From an uncultured Eubacteriales bacterium (GTDB lineage: Bacteria; Bacillota; Clostridia; Christensenellales; Aristaeellaceae): a stretch of 51,342 bases of DNA. Made by a program: the position numbers and the translations under genes. Position 1 is the first letter of the stretch. Every line of letters begins with the position of its first letter. The DNA is taken from contig CADCAS010000019.1 in NCBI GenBank assembly GCA_902799465.1, positions 1 through 51,342 of the forward strand. The letters are read 5' to 3'. The notes beneath the pieces are model-generated. The model worked only from the letters and a program-made list of their open reading frames with translations, did no database searches and was not told the origin of the DNA. Below, piece after piece: positions 18,525-26,526 of this stretch.

Positions 18525-18896
18525 ATGGCACGAATTGCTGGTGTCGACCTTCCCAGGGAGAAGCGCATTGAAATCGCCCTGACGTATATCTACGGCATTG
18601 GCCGCAACATCGCAGACGACATCATCGAGGCCACCGGCGTCAACCCGGACACCCGCGTCAAGGATCTGACCGAGGATGATATCGGTAAGCTGCGTGAGTA
18701 CATCGACCATCATCTGAAGGTCGAGGGCGATCTGCGCCGCGAGGTTTCCATGAACATCAAGCGGCTGATGGAGATCGGCTGCTATCGCGGCCTTCGTCAT
18801 CGTCGCGGTCTGCCCGTGCGCGGCCAGAATACCAAGCAGAATGCCCGTACCCGCAAGGGCCCGAAGAAGCAGGCTGCCGGTAAGAAGAAGAAGTAA
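18525..18896 (+). CDS. rpsM: 30S ribosomal protein S13
   Basis: 123 aa. [20 protein letters not shown] and [17 protein letters not shown], then [20 protein letters not shown], are the family landmarks. The C-terminal tail [15 protein letters not shown] reaches P-site tRNA. S13 forms bridges to the large subunit. The ATG at 18525 follows ttggaggt. It is the first gene of the detached alpha operon. Confidence 0.97.
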   Translation: MARIAGVDLPREKRIEIALTYIYGIGRNIADDIIEATGVNPDTRVKDLTEDDIGKLREYIDHHLKVEGDLRREVSMNIKRLMEIGCYRGLRHRRGLPVRGQNTKQNARTRKGPKKQAAGKKKK

Positions 18897-18931
18897 TTTC
18901 AATCGCATAATTTCAGGGAGGAATAATCGCT

Positions 18932-19281
18932 ATGGCAAAGCCGAAGCTGAAAAGGGTTACCCGCAAGCGCCGCGAGAAGAAGCTCGTGGAGCGCGGCGCG
19001 GCCCATATTCGCTCTTCTTTCAATAACACCATCGTGACGATCACGGACATCAACGGCAACGCGCTGTCCTGGGCGCCGCCCAGTCCGCCGCTGAGACCGC
19101 CGCGAAGGCCGCCATGGAGTATGGCCTGAAGACCGTCGAAGTGTACGTCAAGGGCCCCGGCTCCGGACGTGAAGCCGCCATCCGTTCCCTGCAGGCCGCC
19201 GGCCTCGAGGTGAACATGATCAAGGACGTGACGCCCATCCCCCACAACGGATGCCGCCCGCCCAAGCGCAGAAGAGTGTAA
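18932..19281 (+). pseudogene. rpsK: 30S ribosomal protein S11, disrupted by an internal deletion
   Basis: The N-terminal part is normal through [20 protein letters not shown] and SWA, near 19077. The expected segment with GFRGSRKSTPFAA is absent, and the reading resumes one frame over at 19075-19080 with [17 protein letters not shown] and continues to the normal end [11 protein letters not shown] with TAA at 19279-19281. By comparison with the family, 57 nt between the Trp and Gln codons are replaced by 8, so 49 nt are missing and the frame shifts. As written it gives a 65-aa product ending in a Pro-rich tail. S11 is normally essential (platform of the small subunit), so either this is an assembly error or another copy exists. 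Confidence 0.88.
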
Positions 19282-19299
19282 GAGGGAGGAGAAACCGAC

Positions 19300-19896
19300 A
19301 TGGCAAAGAATACACAGCCCGTTCTGAAAAGGTGCAAGGCACTGGGCTTGTCTCCTGCGGTGCTTGGTTACTCCAAGGAGACCAACCGCAATCCCAAGCC
19401 CCAGATGCGCCGCAAGCAGTCTGAATACGGCAAGCAGCTGATGGAAAAGCAGAAGGTCAAGTTCATCTATGGCGTTCTGGAAAAGCAGTTCCATCATTAT
19501 TATGAGTTGGCCGAGCGCAAGCGCGGCGTCACCGGCGAGATCCTGCTCCAGTATCTGGAGCGCCGCCTGGACAACGTGGTCTTCCGCATGGGCTTCGCCG
19601 CCACCCGCCGTGAGGCGCGCCAGCTGGTGAACCACGGCCACTTCACCGTCAACGGCAAGCGCTGCAACATCCCCTCCGCCCTGGTCAAGCCGGGCGACGT
19701 GGTGGCCGTTGCGCAGAAGAGCCAGCAGTCTGTGAAGTTCAAGGGCCTGATCGAGGAATACGGCAAGAAGAACATGCCCGCCTGGATCGAGAAGAACGCC
19801 GAAGCCTTTGAAGGCAAGATCGCGGCCATGCCCTCCCGCGAGGACATCGACTACGAGGTCGCCGAGAACCTGATCGTTGAGCTTTACTCCCGCTAA
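19300..19896 (+). CDS. rpsD: 30S ribosomal protein S4, zinc-free type
   Basis: 198 aa. The S4 RNA-binding domain, LERRLDNVVFRMGFAATRRE then ARQLVNHGHFTVNGKRC, lies at about residues 88-150. The N-terminus carries a single cysteine (KRCKALGLS) instead of the four-cysteine zinc site, as in B. subtilis. S4 starts assembly of the small subunit and often represses its own operon. The ATG follows gagggagga. A gap of 122 nt separates it from rpoA. Confidence 0.96.
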   Translation: MAKNTQPVLKRCKALGLSPAVLGYSKETNRNPKPQMRRKQSEYGKQLMEKQKVKFIYGVLEKQFHHYYELAERKRGVTGEILLQYLERRLDNVVFRMGFAATRREARQLVNHGHFTVNGKRCNIPSALVKPGDVVAVAQKSQQSVKFKGLIEEYGKKNMPAWIEKNAEAFEGKIAAMPSREDIDYEVAENLIVELYSR

Positions 19897-20018
19897 GAGT
19901 GTATATCCTGATCAAGCAGGTCATGCTTCGTTGGCGGGGGACTGCGTCGTCCACCGACGGAGCAAGCACCACGGCCCGCATGCCCGCGGAGTCGTGATAG
20001 GAGAGGAGGAAACGCTGA

Positions 20019-20990
20019 ATGATCGATCAGATCGAAAAACCCAAAATCGAACGTGTGGAGATCGGCGAGAACAGCCGGTATGGAAAGTTTGTCGTCAATC
20101 CGCTGGAGCGTGGCTTTGGCCAGACTCTGGGCAATTCGCTTCGCCGCGTGTTGCTCAATTCGCTGCCCGGCGTCGCGGCAACCAGCGTCCGTATCGAGGG
20201 CGTTCAGCATGAGTTTTCAACGGTTCCCGGCATGAAGGAAGATGTCGCGGAGCTGATCCTGAACATCAAATTACTCTCAGCGAAGCTGTACACGGAGCAG
20301 CCCAAGATCATCACCATCGACGCGGTCGGTCCCTGCGAAGTCACTGCGGGCGACATCAAGGCCGATGACGAGGTGGAGATCGTAAACCCCGAGCTGCACC
20401 TGGCCACCCTCTCCGAGGGCGGACATCTCCAGATGCAGATCACCCTGGAAAAGGGACGCGGCTATGTCTCCGCCGAGCGCAACAAGCAGCTCGCCATAGA
20501 GCGCAATAAGGTCGCCGGCATGCCCATCGGCGTGATCCCGGTGGACTCCATCTTTACCCCCATTCGCAAGGTCAGCTACTCCGTCGAGGACACCCGCGTA
20601 GGCCAGGTGACGGACTATGACAAGCTGACCATCGAGGTGTGGACCAACGGCTCCATCCTGCCCAAGGAGGCCCTGGCCTCCGCGGCGCAGATCATCACCA
20701 ACAACATGCGCCTGTTCATCGACCTGACGGTGAACGTGGTGCGGGTGGATTACAACGAGCCCGAGATCGACGACAAGTCCAAGGTTCTGGAGATGACCAT
20801 CGAGGAGCTGGATCTGTCCGTCCGCGCCTTCAACTGCCTCAAGCGCGCAGGCATCAACACCGTCGCGGAGCTGGTGCAGCGCAACCAGGAGGACATGATG
20901 AAGGTCCGCAACCTCGGCAAAAAGTCGCTTGAAGAAGTGGAGCAAAAGCTCATCGCTCTGGGCCTCTCCCTCAAGACAAGCGAGGAGTAA
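20019..20990 (+). CDS. rpoA: RNA polymerase alpha subunit
   Basis: 323 aa. The N-terminal domain (about 1-230) has [20 protein letters not shown], the dimer and assembly surface. After a linker, the C-terminal domain (about 255-315) has the helix-hairpin-helix region [16 protein letters not shown] and [18 protein letters not shown], which binds UP elements and activators. The ATG at 20019 follows gagaggagga. It lies between rpsD and rplQ, the conserved alpha operon order. Confidence 0.97.
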   Translation: MIDQIEKPKIERVEIGENSRYGKFVVNPLERGFGQTLGNSLRRVLLNSLPGVAATSVRIEGVQHEFSTVPGMKEDVAELILNIKLLSAKLYTEQPKIITIDAVGPCEVTAGDIKADDEVEIVNPELHLATLSEGGHLQMQITLEKGRGYVSAERNKQLAIERNKVAGMPIGVIPVDSIFTPIRKVSYSVEDTRVGQVTDYDKLTIEVWTNGSILPKEALASAAQIITNNMRLFIDLTVNVVRVDYNEPEIDDKSKVLEMTIEELDLSVRAFNCLKRAGINTVAELVQRNQEDMMKVRNLGKKSLEEVEQKLIALGLSLKTSEE

Positions 20991-21026
20991 ATTCTTCTGA
21001 TATTACCATCAAGGGAGGAACCATAA

Positions 21027-21536
21027 ATGGCCAATCGCAAGCTGGGTCGGCCGACCGACCAGAGGATGGCGATGCTCCGCAACCAGGTCACCAACCTGAT
21101 CTGGTATGGCAGGATCGAAACCACTCTCGCGCGCGGCAAGGAGGTTCAGTCTCTGGCTGAGCACCTCGTGACCATCGCAATGCGTCAGTGTGATAATACC
21201 ATCGAAGTGACCAAGCAGCATATGAACGACAAGAAGCAGGTCGAGCAGCTGACCGTTCAGAACGACAGCCCCGCCCGCCTGGCTGCCCGTCGCCAGGTCA
21301 TGCGCTATCTGTATGACATCCCCGCCATCCAGAACAAGGATGAGGAGAAGGCTGATTTCCAGAAGCGCCAGAAGGACGTCAAGCATCAGGTCGTCGAGAA
21401 GCTCTTCCGCGAGATCGCGCCCAAGTACAAGAAGCGCGCCGAGGAAAAGGGTCAGGGCGGCGGCTATACCCGCCTGATCAAGAAGGGCCCCCGTCGCGGC
21501 GACGCCGCCGAGATGGTCATCCTCGAGTTCATCTGA
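21027..21536 (+). CDS. rplQ: 50S ribosomal protein L17, long form
   Basis: 169 aa, clearly longer than the 110-130 aa common in Firmicutes. The start NRKLGRPTDQRMAMLRNQVT and the end YTRLIKKGPRRGDAAEMVILEFI are the family ends. An internal charged stretch (about residues 55-135, including NKDEEKADFQKRQKDVKHQV) accounts for the extra length. L17 lies near the tunnel exit. It is the last gene of the operon. Confidence 0.93.
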   Translation: MANRKLGRPTDQRMAMLRNQVTNLIWYGRIETTLARGKEVQSLAEHLVTIAMRQCDNTIEVTKQHMNDKKQVEQLTVQNDSPARLAARRQVMRYLYDIPAIQNKDEEKADFQKRQKDVKHQVVEKLFREIAPKYKKRAEEKGQGGGYTRLIKKGPRRGDAAEMVILEFI

Positions 21537-21545
21537 TGAATGTAG

Positions 21546-21581
21546 CAAGGACAGCATCACAGTATTGCGATGCTGTCCTTG
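21546..21581 (+). terminator. Terminator after rplQ
   Basis: A perfect 13-bp stem (caaggacagcatc with gatgctgtccttg) and a 10-nt loop lie 10 nt after the rplQ stop, followed by tcgtttt. It most likely ends the alpha operon. Confidence 0.75.
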
Positions 21582-21609
21582 TCGTTTTGGAGAGAGGGAG
21601 GGATTGAAG

Positions 21610-22122
21610 ATGCGTACTCCACTGTTTTCCGCCAGCTGGTATGACTGGAGCGGCTGGGGCGGAGGTGATGAATATTACTCGGGCACGGGCAGCTATCGCG
21701 TCTATGGCGACGGCACCTGTGAAACGGGCATGATCGAGCGACCCCTGCCCCCGGAGGCGTTTGAGCGGCTCAAGGCGCTGCTGTACGGTGACTTCCTCCA
21801 GGCAAAGACCCACCAGGACGCCTTCGATGGCGAGGGCTGGGAGATGACGCTGTACGACGAGGATGGGAACGTCGTCCACGAGACGGGGACGGGCTATATC
21901 TACGGCGTGCCGGTGCTGGAGGAGATCGTCCGGATACTGACTGATCCGGGACCCCGCGTTACCTGGGACCCGGACGATCCCCTGAACCCGGATAATCTGC
22001 TCAAGAGCATTATAGAGCATATGAGAGGGGAGCAGATTCAGCAGCATATTGAGGACCCGGGTGAAAGGGAACCGTTGAAGAAAGGTAACTGTTCAGTTCT
22101 GCGACAAACAGAGACTTGGTAG
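21610..22122 (+). CDS. Hypothetical protein ending inside a repeat
   Basis: 170 aa, no family recognised. The ATG at 21610 follows gagggaggg. The N-terminal part has WYDWSGWGGGDEYYSGTGSY and an acidic, beta-rich pattern (WEMTLYDEDGNVVHETGTG). No signal peptide or membrane span. The last 12 or so residues (GNCSVLRQTETW) and the TAG are encoded by a family D repeat (22086-22181), so the original C-terminus was probably lost. A nearly identical repeat at 51246 has CAG where this copy has the stop TAG. Confidence 0.65.
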   Translation: MRTPLFSASWYDWSGWGGGDEYYSGTGSYRVYGDGTCETGMIERPLPPEAFERLKALLYGDFLQAKTHQDAFDGEGWEMTLYDEDGNVVHETGTGYIYGVPVLEEIVRILTDPGPRVTWDPDDPLNPDNLLKSIIEHMRGEQIQQHIEDPGEREPLKKGNCSVLRQTETW

Positions 22123-22181
22123 GCTGCGGGGGACGACCTCTCAGTCAGCCTAACGGCTGACAGCTCCCCTGGAAGGGGAGC
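22086..22181. repeat. Family D repeat, left-end copy
   Basis: 96 bp starting taactgttcagttctgcg and ending in two adjacent hairpins (gtcagcc/ggctgac and agctcccct/aggggagc). It matches 51246-51341 with one visible difference (T against C in ttggTag). It lacks the right-end sequence seen at 35843-35856. It overlaps the 3' end of the preceding hypothetical gene. Similar double-hairpin repeats are familiar from gut Clostridia genomes. Confidence 0.75.
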
Positions 22182-22226
22182 ATGGGAGAAGCCGGAGGTC
22201 GACTGGCCTGACTTGCCCGACTGGCC

Positions 22227-22769
22227 CTAACGCTCCCTGTCGCGCTGCCGTCGCGCCTTGTCCAACATCTCCCGAATCTCGTGGCTGCCCATCAGCGCGG
22301 GGGTGAGGAACGCTGCCACAGCGATGCCCGCGACGCCCTGGCAGAGGTTGCCGGGGATCTCGGCGGCGGCGGCCAGGCCGTAGCCCAGGCAGAGGGCGGA
22401 ATAGGCGAAGTAGCCCAGCGCCATCCACAGCTCCGCGGCGACGGCGGCGATGAGACGGGACTTCATGCCGCCGTGGTCCAGCCTGCGGCAGAGCGTCGCG
22501 GCGATCAGGGCCATCAGGGCCTTGATGATGAGCGTGCCCGCGGCGTACATGGGATAGCCCGAGAGCAGGTCCGCCAGCGCGGAGCCGATGCCCGCTGCCG
22601 CAGTGCCCAGGCTCGGTCCCAGCAGAAAGGCGCTCAAGAGTACGAAGCCGTCCCCCAGGTTGATGTAACCGCTGACGGGGGAGGGGACGCGGATGAACAT
22701 GGTGGCCACGCATATAAGCGCCGCGAACAGCGCCGTCAGCACCGTGCGAAAGGTGGAGGAGCCCTGCAT
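22227..22769 (-). CDS. ECF transporter S component
   Basis: 180 aa, about five to six membrane spans. RTVLTALFAALICVATMFIR followed by VPSPVSGYINLGDGFVLLSA and the Gly/Ala-rich GPSLGTAAAGIGSALADLLS are typical of S components of energy-coupling-factor vitamin transporters. The C-terminal tail (KARRQRDRER) is basic. These proteins bind the substrate and use a shared EcfAA'T module encoded elsewhere. The substrate is not known. Its divergent position next to a PfkB kinase and cobalamin genes makes a corrin or nucleoside precursor possible. Confidence 0.8.
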   Translation of the reverse strand: MQGSSTFRTVLTALFAALICVATMFIRVPSPVSGYINLGDGFVLLSAFLLGPSLGTAAAGIGSALADLLSGYPMYAAGTLIIKALMALIAATLCRRLDHGGMKSRLIAAVAAELWMALGYFAYSALCLGYGLAAAAEIPGNLCQGVAGIAVAAFLTPALMGSHEIREMLDKARRQRDRER

Positions 22770-22800
22770 AAAACCATCACTCCAGTAGGAAATTAATGCT

Positions 22801-22829
22801 CATATAATACCCCATGCGGCCTGTTTCAA
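22801..22829 (-). promoter_or_regulatory. Promoter of the ECF S component gene
   Basis: On the - strand ttgaaa (22824-22829), 17 bp, then tatatg (22801-22806), about 32 nt upstream of the start codon. The boxes are only moderately close to consensus. Confidence 0.4.
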
Positions 22830-22881
22830 AAAGTCGCATTCAGGCAACAATTCGTTAAATGTTTATTGAGGCCCCTGTAAC

Positions 22882-22910
22882 TTGCAATCCTTACCAAGCT
22901 ATGCTATAAT
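22882..22910 (+). promoter_or_regulatory. Strong promoter of an orphan RNA
   Basis: ttgcaa (22882-22887), exactly 17 bp, tataat (22905-22910). Transcription should begin near 22917, at the 5' arm of the long hairpin described in the next entry. Confidence 0.75.
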
Positions 22911-22916
22911 ATAGAT

Positions 22917-23035
22917 GCAATCCTCAAACTGTGCCTTCGGGCGACGGGTCGCGAATGCGCCTTGCGGCGGATGTATGCGCGCGTCGCGGCCCGGACGCCC
23001 GCTCTGGCACGGTGTTTGAGTGATTTGCTTTTTTT
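22917..23035 (+). ncRNA. Orphan rod-shaped structured RNA, about 119 nt
   Basis: The 5' end (from 22918: gcaatc, ctcaaac, gtgcc) pairs with the 3' end (ggcac, gtttgag, gatttgc) to form a closing stem of about 18 bp with small bulges. Inside, gggcg pairs with cgccc and gggtcgcga pairs with tcgcggccc (9 bp with one G-U). The transcript ends with a seven-T run at 23029-23035, so the closing stem also acts as a terminator. No open reading frame of note is present. The conserved SRP RNA loop and the 6S central bubble were looked for and not seen. Family unknown; it could be a new small RNA or an attenuated leader for the kinase-cobalamin genes. Confidence 0.55.
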
Positions 23036-23052
23036 ATTGATTCGCGAGGGCG

Positions 23053-23348
23053 GGGAAGTAGGCAGTAGGGAGTAGGCAGTAGGGAGTAGGGGGAGTTACG
23101 GCACAGCCTCTGACTTCGATTGAAAACTCCGCGTTTTCGGTGGTCTCTGGGGGAGACTTGACGTCCTTCATTCCATTAGAACGCCGTTCATCTGCCGTTC
23201 TCCCCTACTCCCTGTGCCTACTGCCTAAATCCCGATTCGTCGGGGTAAATTGTCTATTCACATCTTCAATACCTAACAGCATCTCAGGAGAATCCGGCGA
23301 TGGGCCGTTCTCCCCCTACTCCCTACTGCCTACTCCCTACTCCCTAAT
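23053..23348. repeat. Family C heptamer-bounded element, copy 1
   Basis: A left array of gtaggca/gtaggga heptamers (about 23056-23093) faces right arrays of the reverse complement (about 23199-23226 and 23312-23346). The core between (about 23094-23198, including cattccattagaacgcc) matches, inverted, the core of 33135-33240 and part of 38410-38497. It ends just before the ribosome site of the PfkB gene. Confidence 0.7.
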
Positions 23349-23367
23349 CAACAAGGAGGTCATCGGC

Positions 23368-24279
23368 ATGCTGGTCGTCGGCGCGGTGTTTGTGGATGTC
23401 AAGGGCTTTTCCAACGGGACCTACCTGCCGGAGGGCACCAATGTGGGCGACGTGCAGGTGACCGCGGGCGGCGTGTGCCGCAACGTGGCGGAGAACCTGG
23501 CGCGGCTGGGGTCGGACGTGCGCTTTTTGAGCATGGTGGACGACAACGCCATGGGGCGGGACGTGCGGGACGGCCTGACGGCGCTGGGCATCGACACCAC
23601 CCACGTGCTGTGCGCCGAGCGGGGCATGGGCATGTGGCTGGCGATTTTGGACGAGCACGGCGACCTGCGGGGCTCGGTTTCCCGGCAGCCCAACTTCGAG
23701 CCGATGGAGCGCTACATTGACACGCACGGTGAGGCGCTGGTGGCGGACTGCGGCGGCATCGTGCTGGGCTACGACACCAACGCCGCCATCACCGCCCGGA
23801 TGCTCCAACTGGCCGAGGCGCACGATCTGCCGGTGTACGGCCTGGTGGGCAACATGGGCGTGATCCTGCGCCATCCCGAATACTTGCGCCGCAGCGCCTG
23901 CTTCATCTGCAACGAGAATGAGGCGTCGCGGCTGTTCAACCAGCCCGTCGAGGGCATGTCCCCGGAGACGCTGCTGCCGCTGCTGGTGCAGGAGTCCCGG
24001 AACGCGGGTATCCCGGCCATGGTCATCACGATGGGGCCCGACGGGTCGGTGTACGTGGACCATCGCACCGGTGAGTTCGGGCGCTGCCCCGCGCTGTCCG
24101 TCGATATGGTGGACTCCACCGGCGCCGGCGACGCCTTCTTCACGGGCGTGGTGGCGGCGCTGTCGCGTAAGCTGCCCCTGTCCCGGGCCGTTCGCGCGGG
24201 GACCCGGCTGGCCGCAAAGACGCTGGCCGTGGCCGGGGCGTGCTGTCCGGACGCGCGGGACATCTTCGAGGAGGAGTGA
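23368..24279 (+). CDS. PfkB family carbohydrate/nucleoside kinase
   Basis: 303 aa. The N-terminal motif TAGGVCRNVAENLARLG and the C-terminal PfkB signature DSTGAGDAFFTG (Asp 249 to the catalytic Asp 255) are clear. The family phosphorylates sugars or nucleosides with ATP. NVAENLARLG resembles ribokinase and pseudouridine-kinase types, but the substrate cannot be fixed. The ATG at 23368 follows aaggaggt. The upstream frame is open only through the repeat. It is 4 nt from cbiA and reads as the first gene of the cobalamin unit. Confidence 0.85.
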   Translation: MLVVGAVFVDVKGFSNGTYLPEGTNVGDVQVTAGGVCRNVAENLARLGSDVRFLSMVDDNAMGRDVRDGLTALGIDTTHVLCAERGMGMWLAILDEHGDLRGSVSRQPNFEPMERYIDTHGEALVADCGGIVLGYDTNAAITARMLQLAEAHDLPVYGLVGNMGVILRHPEYLRRSACFICNENEASRLFNQPVEGMSPETLLPLLVQESRNAGIPAMVITMGPDGSVYVDHRTGEFGRCPALSVDMVDSTGAGDAFFTGVVAALSRKLPLSRAVRAGTRLAAKTLAVAGACCPDARDIFEEE

Positions 24280-24283
24280 TCGT

Positions 24284-25543
24284 ATGCGCGTGATGCTTGC
24301 GGGCATCTCCAGCGGTTGCGGAAAGACCACGGCGACGCTCGCGCTGCTGCGGGCGCTGCAAAACCGCGGGCTGCGGGTCGCGCCGTTCAAGTCGGGGCCG
24401 GATTACATCGACCCCGGCTTTCATCGCGTGGCCTGCGGGCGCGTGTGCCACAACCTGGACGAGTGGCTCTGCTCCCCGGAGGCGGTGAAGCGCGTGCTGA
24501 AGATCGGCGCTGAGGGCGCGGATCTGGCCGTGATCGAGGGCGCCATGGGCATGTACGACGGCCTCCAGGGCGGGTCGCTGTGCTCGGCCTGGTCCCTGGC
24601 GCGGCACACCGGCACGCCCGTGATACTCGTGGTGGACGCCTCCGGCAGCGCCGCCAGCGCCGCGGCCACCGCGCTGGGTTTTCTGAAATATCGGGAGGAC
24701 AGCGGCATCGCAGGGGTGTTCGTCAACCGGGTCTCCGGGGAGCGGCACTACGCGCTGGTCAGGGAGGCCATGGCCGGGATCGGCTTAAGCTGCGTGGGCT
24801 GGATGCCCAAGGACAATGAGCTGCACATGCCCGACCGCCATCTGGGGCTGGTGCCCGTGGAGGAGCGGCCCGACGTGGAGACGCAGATCGCCCGCGCCGC
24901 GAGCCTCATCCACATCGACATGGACGCCCTCACCGCCATCGCCCGGACCGCTGAGCCCATCGACGTGCCGCCCATGGCGTTTCCGCCGCTGTTTAAGGGC
25001 CGGCGCATCGGCCTGGCCAAGGACGCGGCGTTCAGCTTCACCTACGAGGCCAACCTCATCGCCCTGCGCGCAATGGGCGCGGAGCTGGCGACGTTTTCCC
25101 CGGCGAAGGACGCCGCCCTGCCTACAGACCTGGACGCCCTGTACCTCCCCGGCGGCTTTCCCGAGGTGTTCGAGGCGGAGTTGAAGGGGAATGCGTCGAT
25201 GGTTCAGAGTGTGAAGGCCGCCGTCGAGGGCGGGCTGCGGGTCTACGCCGAGTGCGGCGGCATGCTGTACCTGGCCATGATCGGGGCCATCCCGGTGGCG
25301 TGGCAGATGACAAAGCGGCTCCAGCGGTTCGGCTACGTCACGGTACAGGACGCCGACGGCTATCGCTTCCCGGCCCACGAGTTTCACCACTCCGTCACCG
25401 AATCCGAGCTGCCCCAGCGCTTCACCGTGGAGAAGCGGGGCGCGACCTGGCCCGAGGGCTATGTCTATAAAAACTTGCTGGCGGGCTATCCCCACATCCA
25501 TTTCTTCGAGCGGCCTGAATTGGCGGAGAGGTTGTTTCTATGA
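24284..25543 (+). CDS. cbiA: Cobyrinate a,c-diamide synthase
   Basis: 419 aa. It amidates the a and c side chains of cobyrinate using glutamine and ATP. The N-terminal P-loop SSGCGKTT (residues 8-15) and RVAPFKSGPDYIDPGFH form the synthetase part. The class I glutamine amidotransferase part has its catalytic cysteine at about 324 in YAECGGMLYL and a His near AHEFHHSV. It could also act on hydrogenobyrinate as CobB, but the Clostridia route is normally anaerobic (cbi). It overlaps cobD by 4 nt. Confidence 0.92.
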   Translation: MRVMLAGISSGCGKTTATLALLRALQNRGLRVAPFKSGPDYIDPGFHRVACGRVCHNLDEWLCSPEAVKRVLKIGAEGADLAVIEGAMGMYDGLQGGSLCSAWSLARHTGTPVILVVDASGSAASAAATALGFLKYREDSGIAGVFVNRVSGERHYALVREAMAGIGLSCVGWMPKDNELHMPDRHLGLVPVEERPDVETQIARAASLIHIDMDALTAIARTAEPIDVPPMAFPPLFKGRRIGLAKDAAFSFTYEANLIALRAMGAELATFSPAKDAALPTDLDALYLPGGFPEVFEAELKGNASMVQSVKAAVEGGLRVYAECGGMLYLAMIGAIPVAWQMTKRLQRFGYVTVQDADGYRFPAHEFHHSVTESELPQRFTVEKRGATWPEGYVYKNLLAGYPHIHFFERPELAERLFL

Positions 25544-26526
25544 CGGTGATACACGGCGGCGACGTCTGGCGGGGGGCTTTGCCGGAGGATTATCTGGACT
25601 TCTCCGCCAACCTGAACCCCGAGGGGCCGCCGCAGTGGGTGCGCGAGGCACTGGCGCTGGGGCTGGAGCGGGCGCGGTTCTACCCCGACCTGTCAGGCGT
25701 GGCGGCGCGGCTGGGCATGGCGGCGCATCTGGGCCTGCCAGAGGACTGCGTGCTGGTCACGGCGGGCGGCATCGAGGCCGCGGGCCTGGCGGCGCAGCTG
25801 CCGGGCCCGCACGGCATCGTCCAGCCCACCTTCCAGGAATATGGACGCCTGTGCGGGGCCTATCACAATATTTTCAGAGAAAAGTTACATGAATATACGT
25901 TTTTGGAGGGAGAAAACGTATGGCTATGTAACCCTAATAATCCCACCGGCGATGTGCTGAAGCGCAATGAAATGATGGAATTGCTGGGAAAAGCGGAAAA
26001 AGAGGGCGCGCGGCTCGTCGTGGACGAGGCTTTTATCGAATATTGCCCCGAAAATTCCGTCGCGGACCTGGTGAAGGCCCATCCGGGGCTGGTCATACTG
26101 GGTTCGCTGACCAAAATTCTGGCAATTCCCGGGATCAGGCTGGGTTACATGGCCGCGAGTCCAAATGTAATTGAGGGCCTCGCCAGCCATCCGCTGCCCT
26201 GGCGGCTCAACAGCCTGGCCGACGCCGTGGCCGCCGCGCTGCCGGGACACGAGGCCGACTTCGAGGCCATCCGGCTTCTGAACGCGCGCCGCCGTGCGGC
26301 CTTTGCACGGGCGCTGGAGGCGCTGGGGGTGCGGGTGTATCCCTCCGACGCCAACTTCCTGCTGTGCGACTTTGGCCGGGACATGCGCCCGGAGATCGAC
26401 GCCCTGCGAAAGCGGCGCATACTGCTCCGCCCCTGCGGCATGTTCCCGGGACTCACCCACGGCCACGTGCGGCTGTGCGTGCGGACTGAGGCGGAGAACG
26501 AACGATTGATCGAGGCGTTGTCATGA
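25540..26526 (+). CDS. cobD: Threonine-phosphate decarboxylase CobD-like aminotransferase
   Basis: 328 aa, PLP fold type I. It starts with VIHGGDVWRGALPEDYLDFS and has NPNNPTGD and the PLP lysine at about residue 192 in GSLTKILAIPGIRLGYM. CobD makes (R)-1-amino-2-propanol phosphate for the nucleotide loop. Histidinol-phosphate aminotransferase is the nearest alternative; the setting between cbiA and cbiP favours CobD. Bases 25861-26180 are distinctly richer in A/T than the rest. It overlaps both neighbours by 4 nt. Confidence 0.85.
   Translation: MTVIHGGDVWRGALPEDYLDFSANLNPEGPPQWVREALALGLERARFYPDLSGVAARLGMAAHLGLPEDCVLVTAGGIEAAGLAAQLPGPHGIVQPTFQEYGRLCGAYHNIFREKLHEYTFLEGENVWLCNPNNPTGDVLKRNEMMELLGKAEKEGARLVVDEAFIEYCPENSVADLVKAHPGLVILGSLTKILAIPGIRLGYMAASPNVIEGLASHPLPWRLNSLADAVAAALPGHEADFEAIRLLNARRRAAFARALEALGVRVYPSDANFLLCDFGRDMRPEIDALRKRRILLRPCGMFPGLTHGHVRLCVRTEAENERLIEALS

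Noticed and set aside
19075..19090. Programmed frameshift in rpsK
   Set aside because: A frameshift would restore the end but not the missing conserved residues, and no slippery site with a downstream structure is evident. A deletion explains the data better.
22917..23035. SRP RNA, 6S RNA or cobalamin riboswitch
   Set aside because: The SRP apical loop (GGAAGCAGCC type), the 6S central bubble and the B12-box sequence were searched by eye and not found, although size or setting made each worth checking.
23140..23367. Longer start for the PfkB kinase
   Set aside because: The upstream in-frame extension is made only of repeat sequence, and the ATG at 23368 has an excellent ribosome site and gives the family N-terminus.
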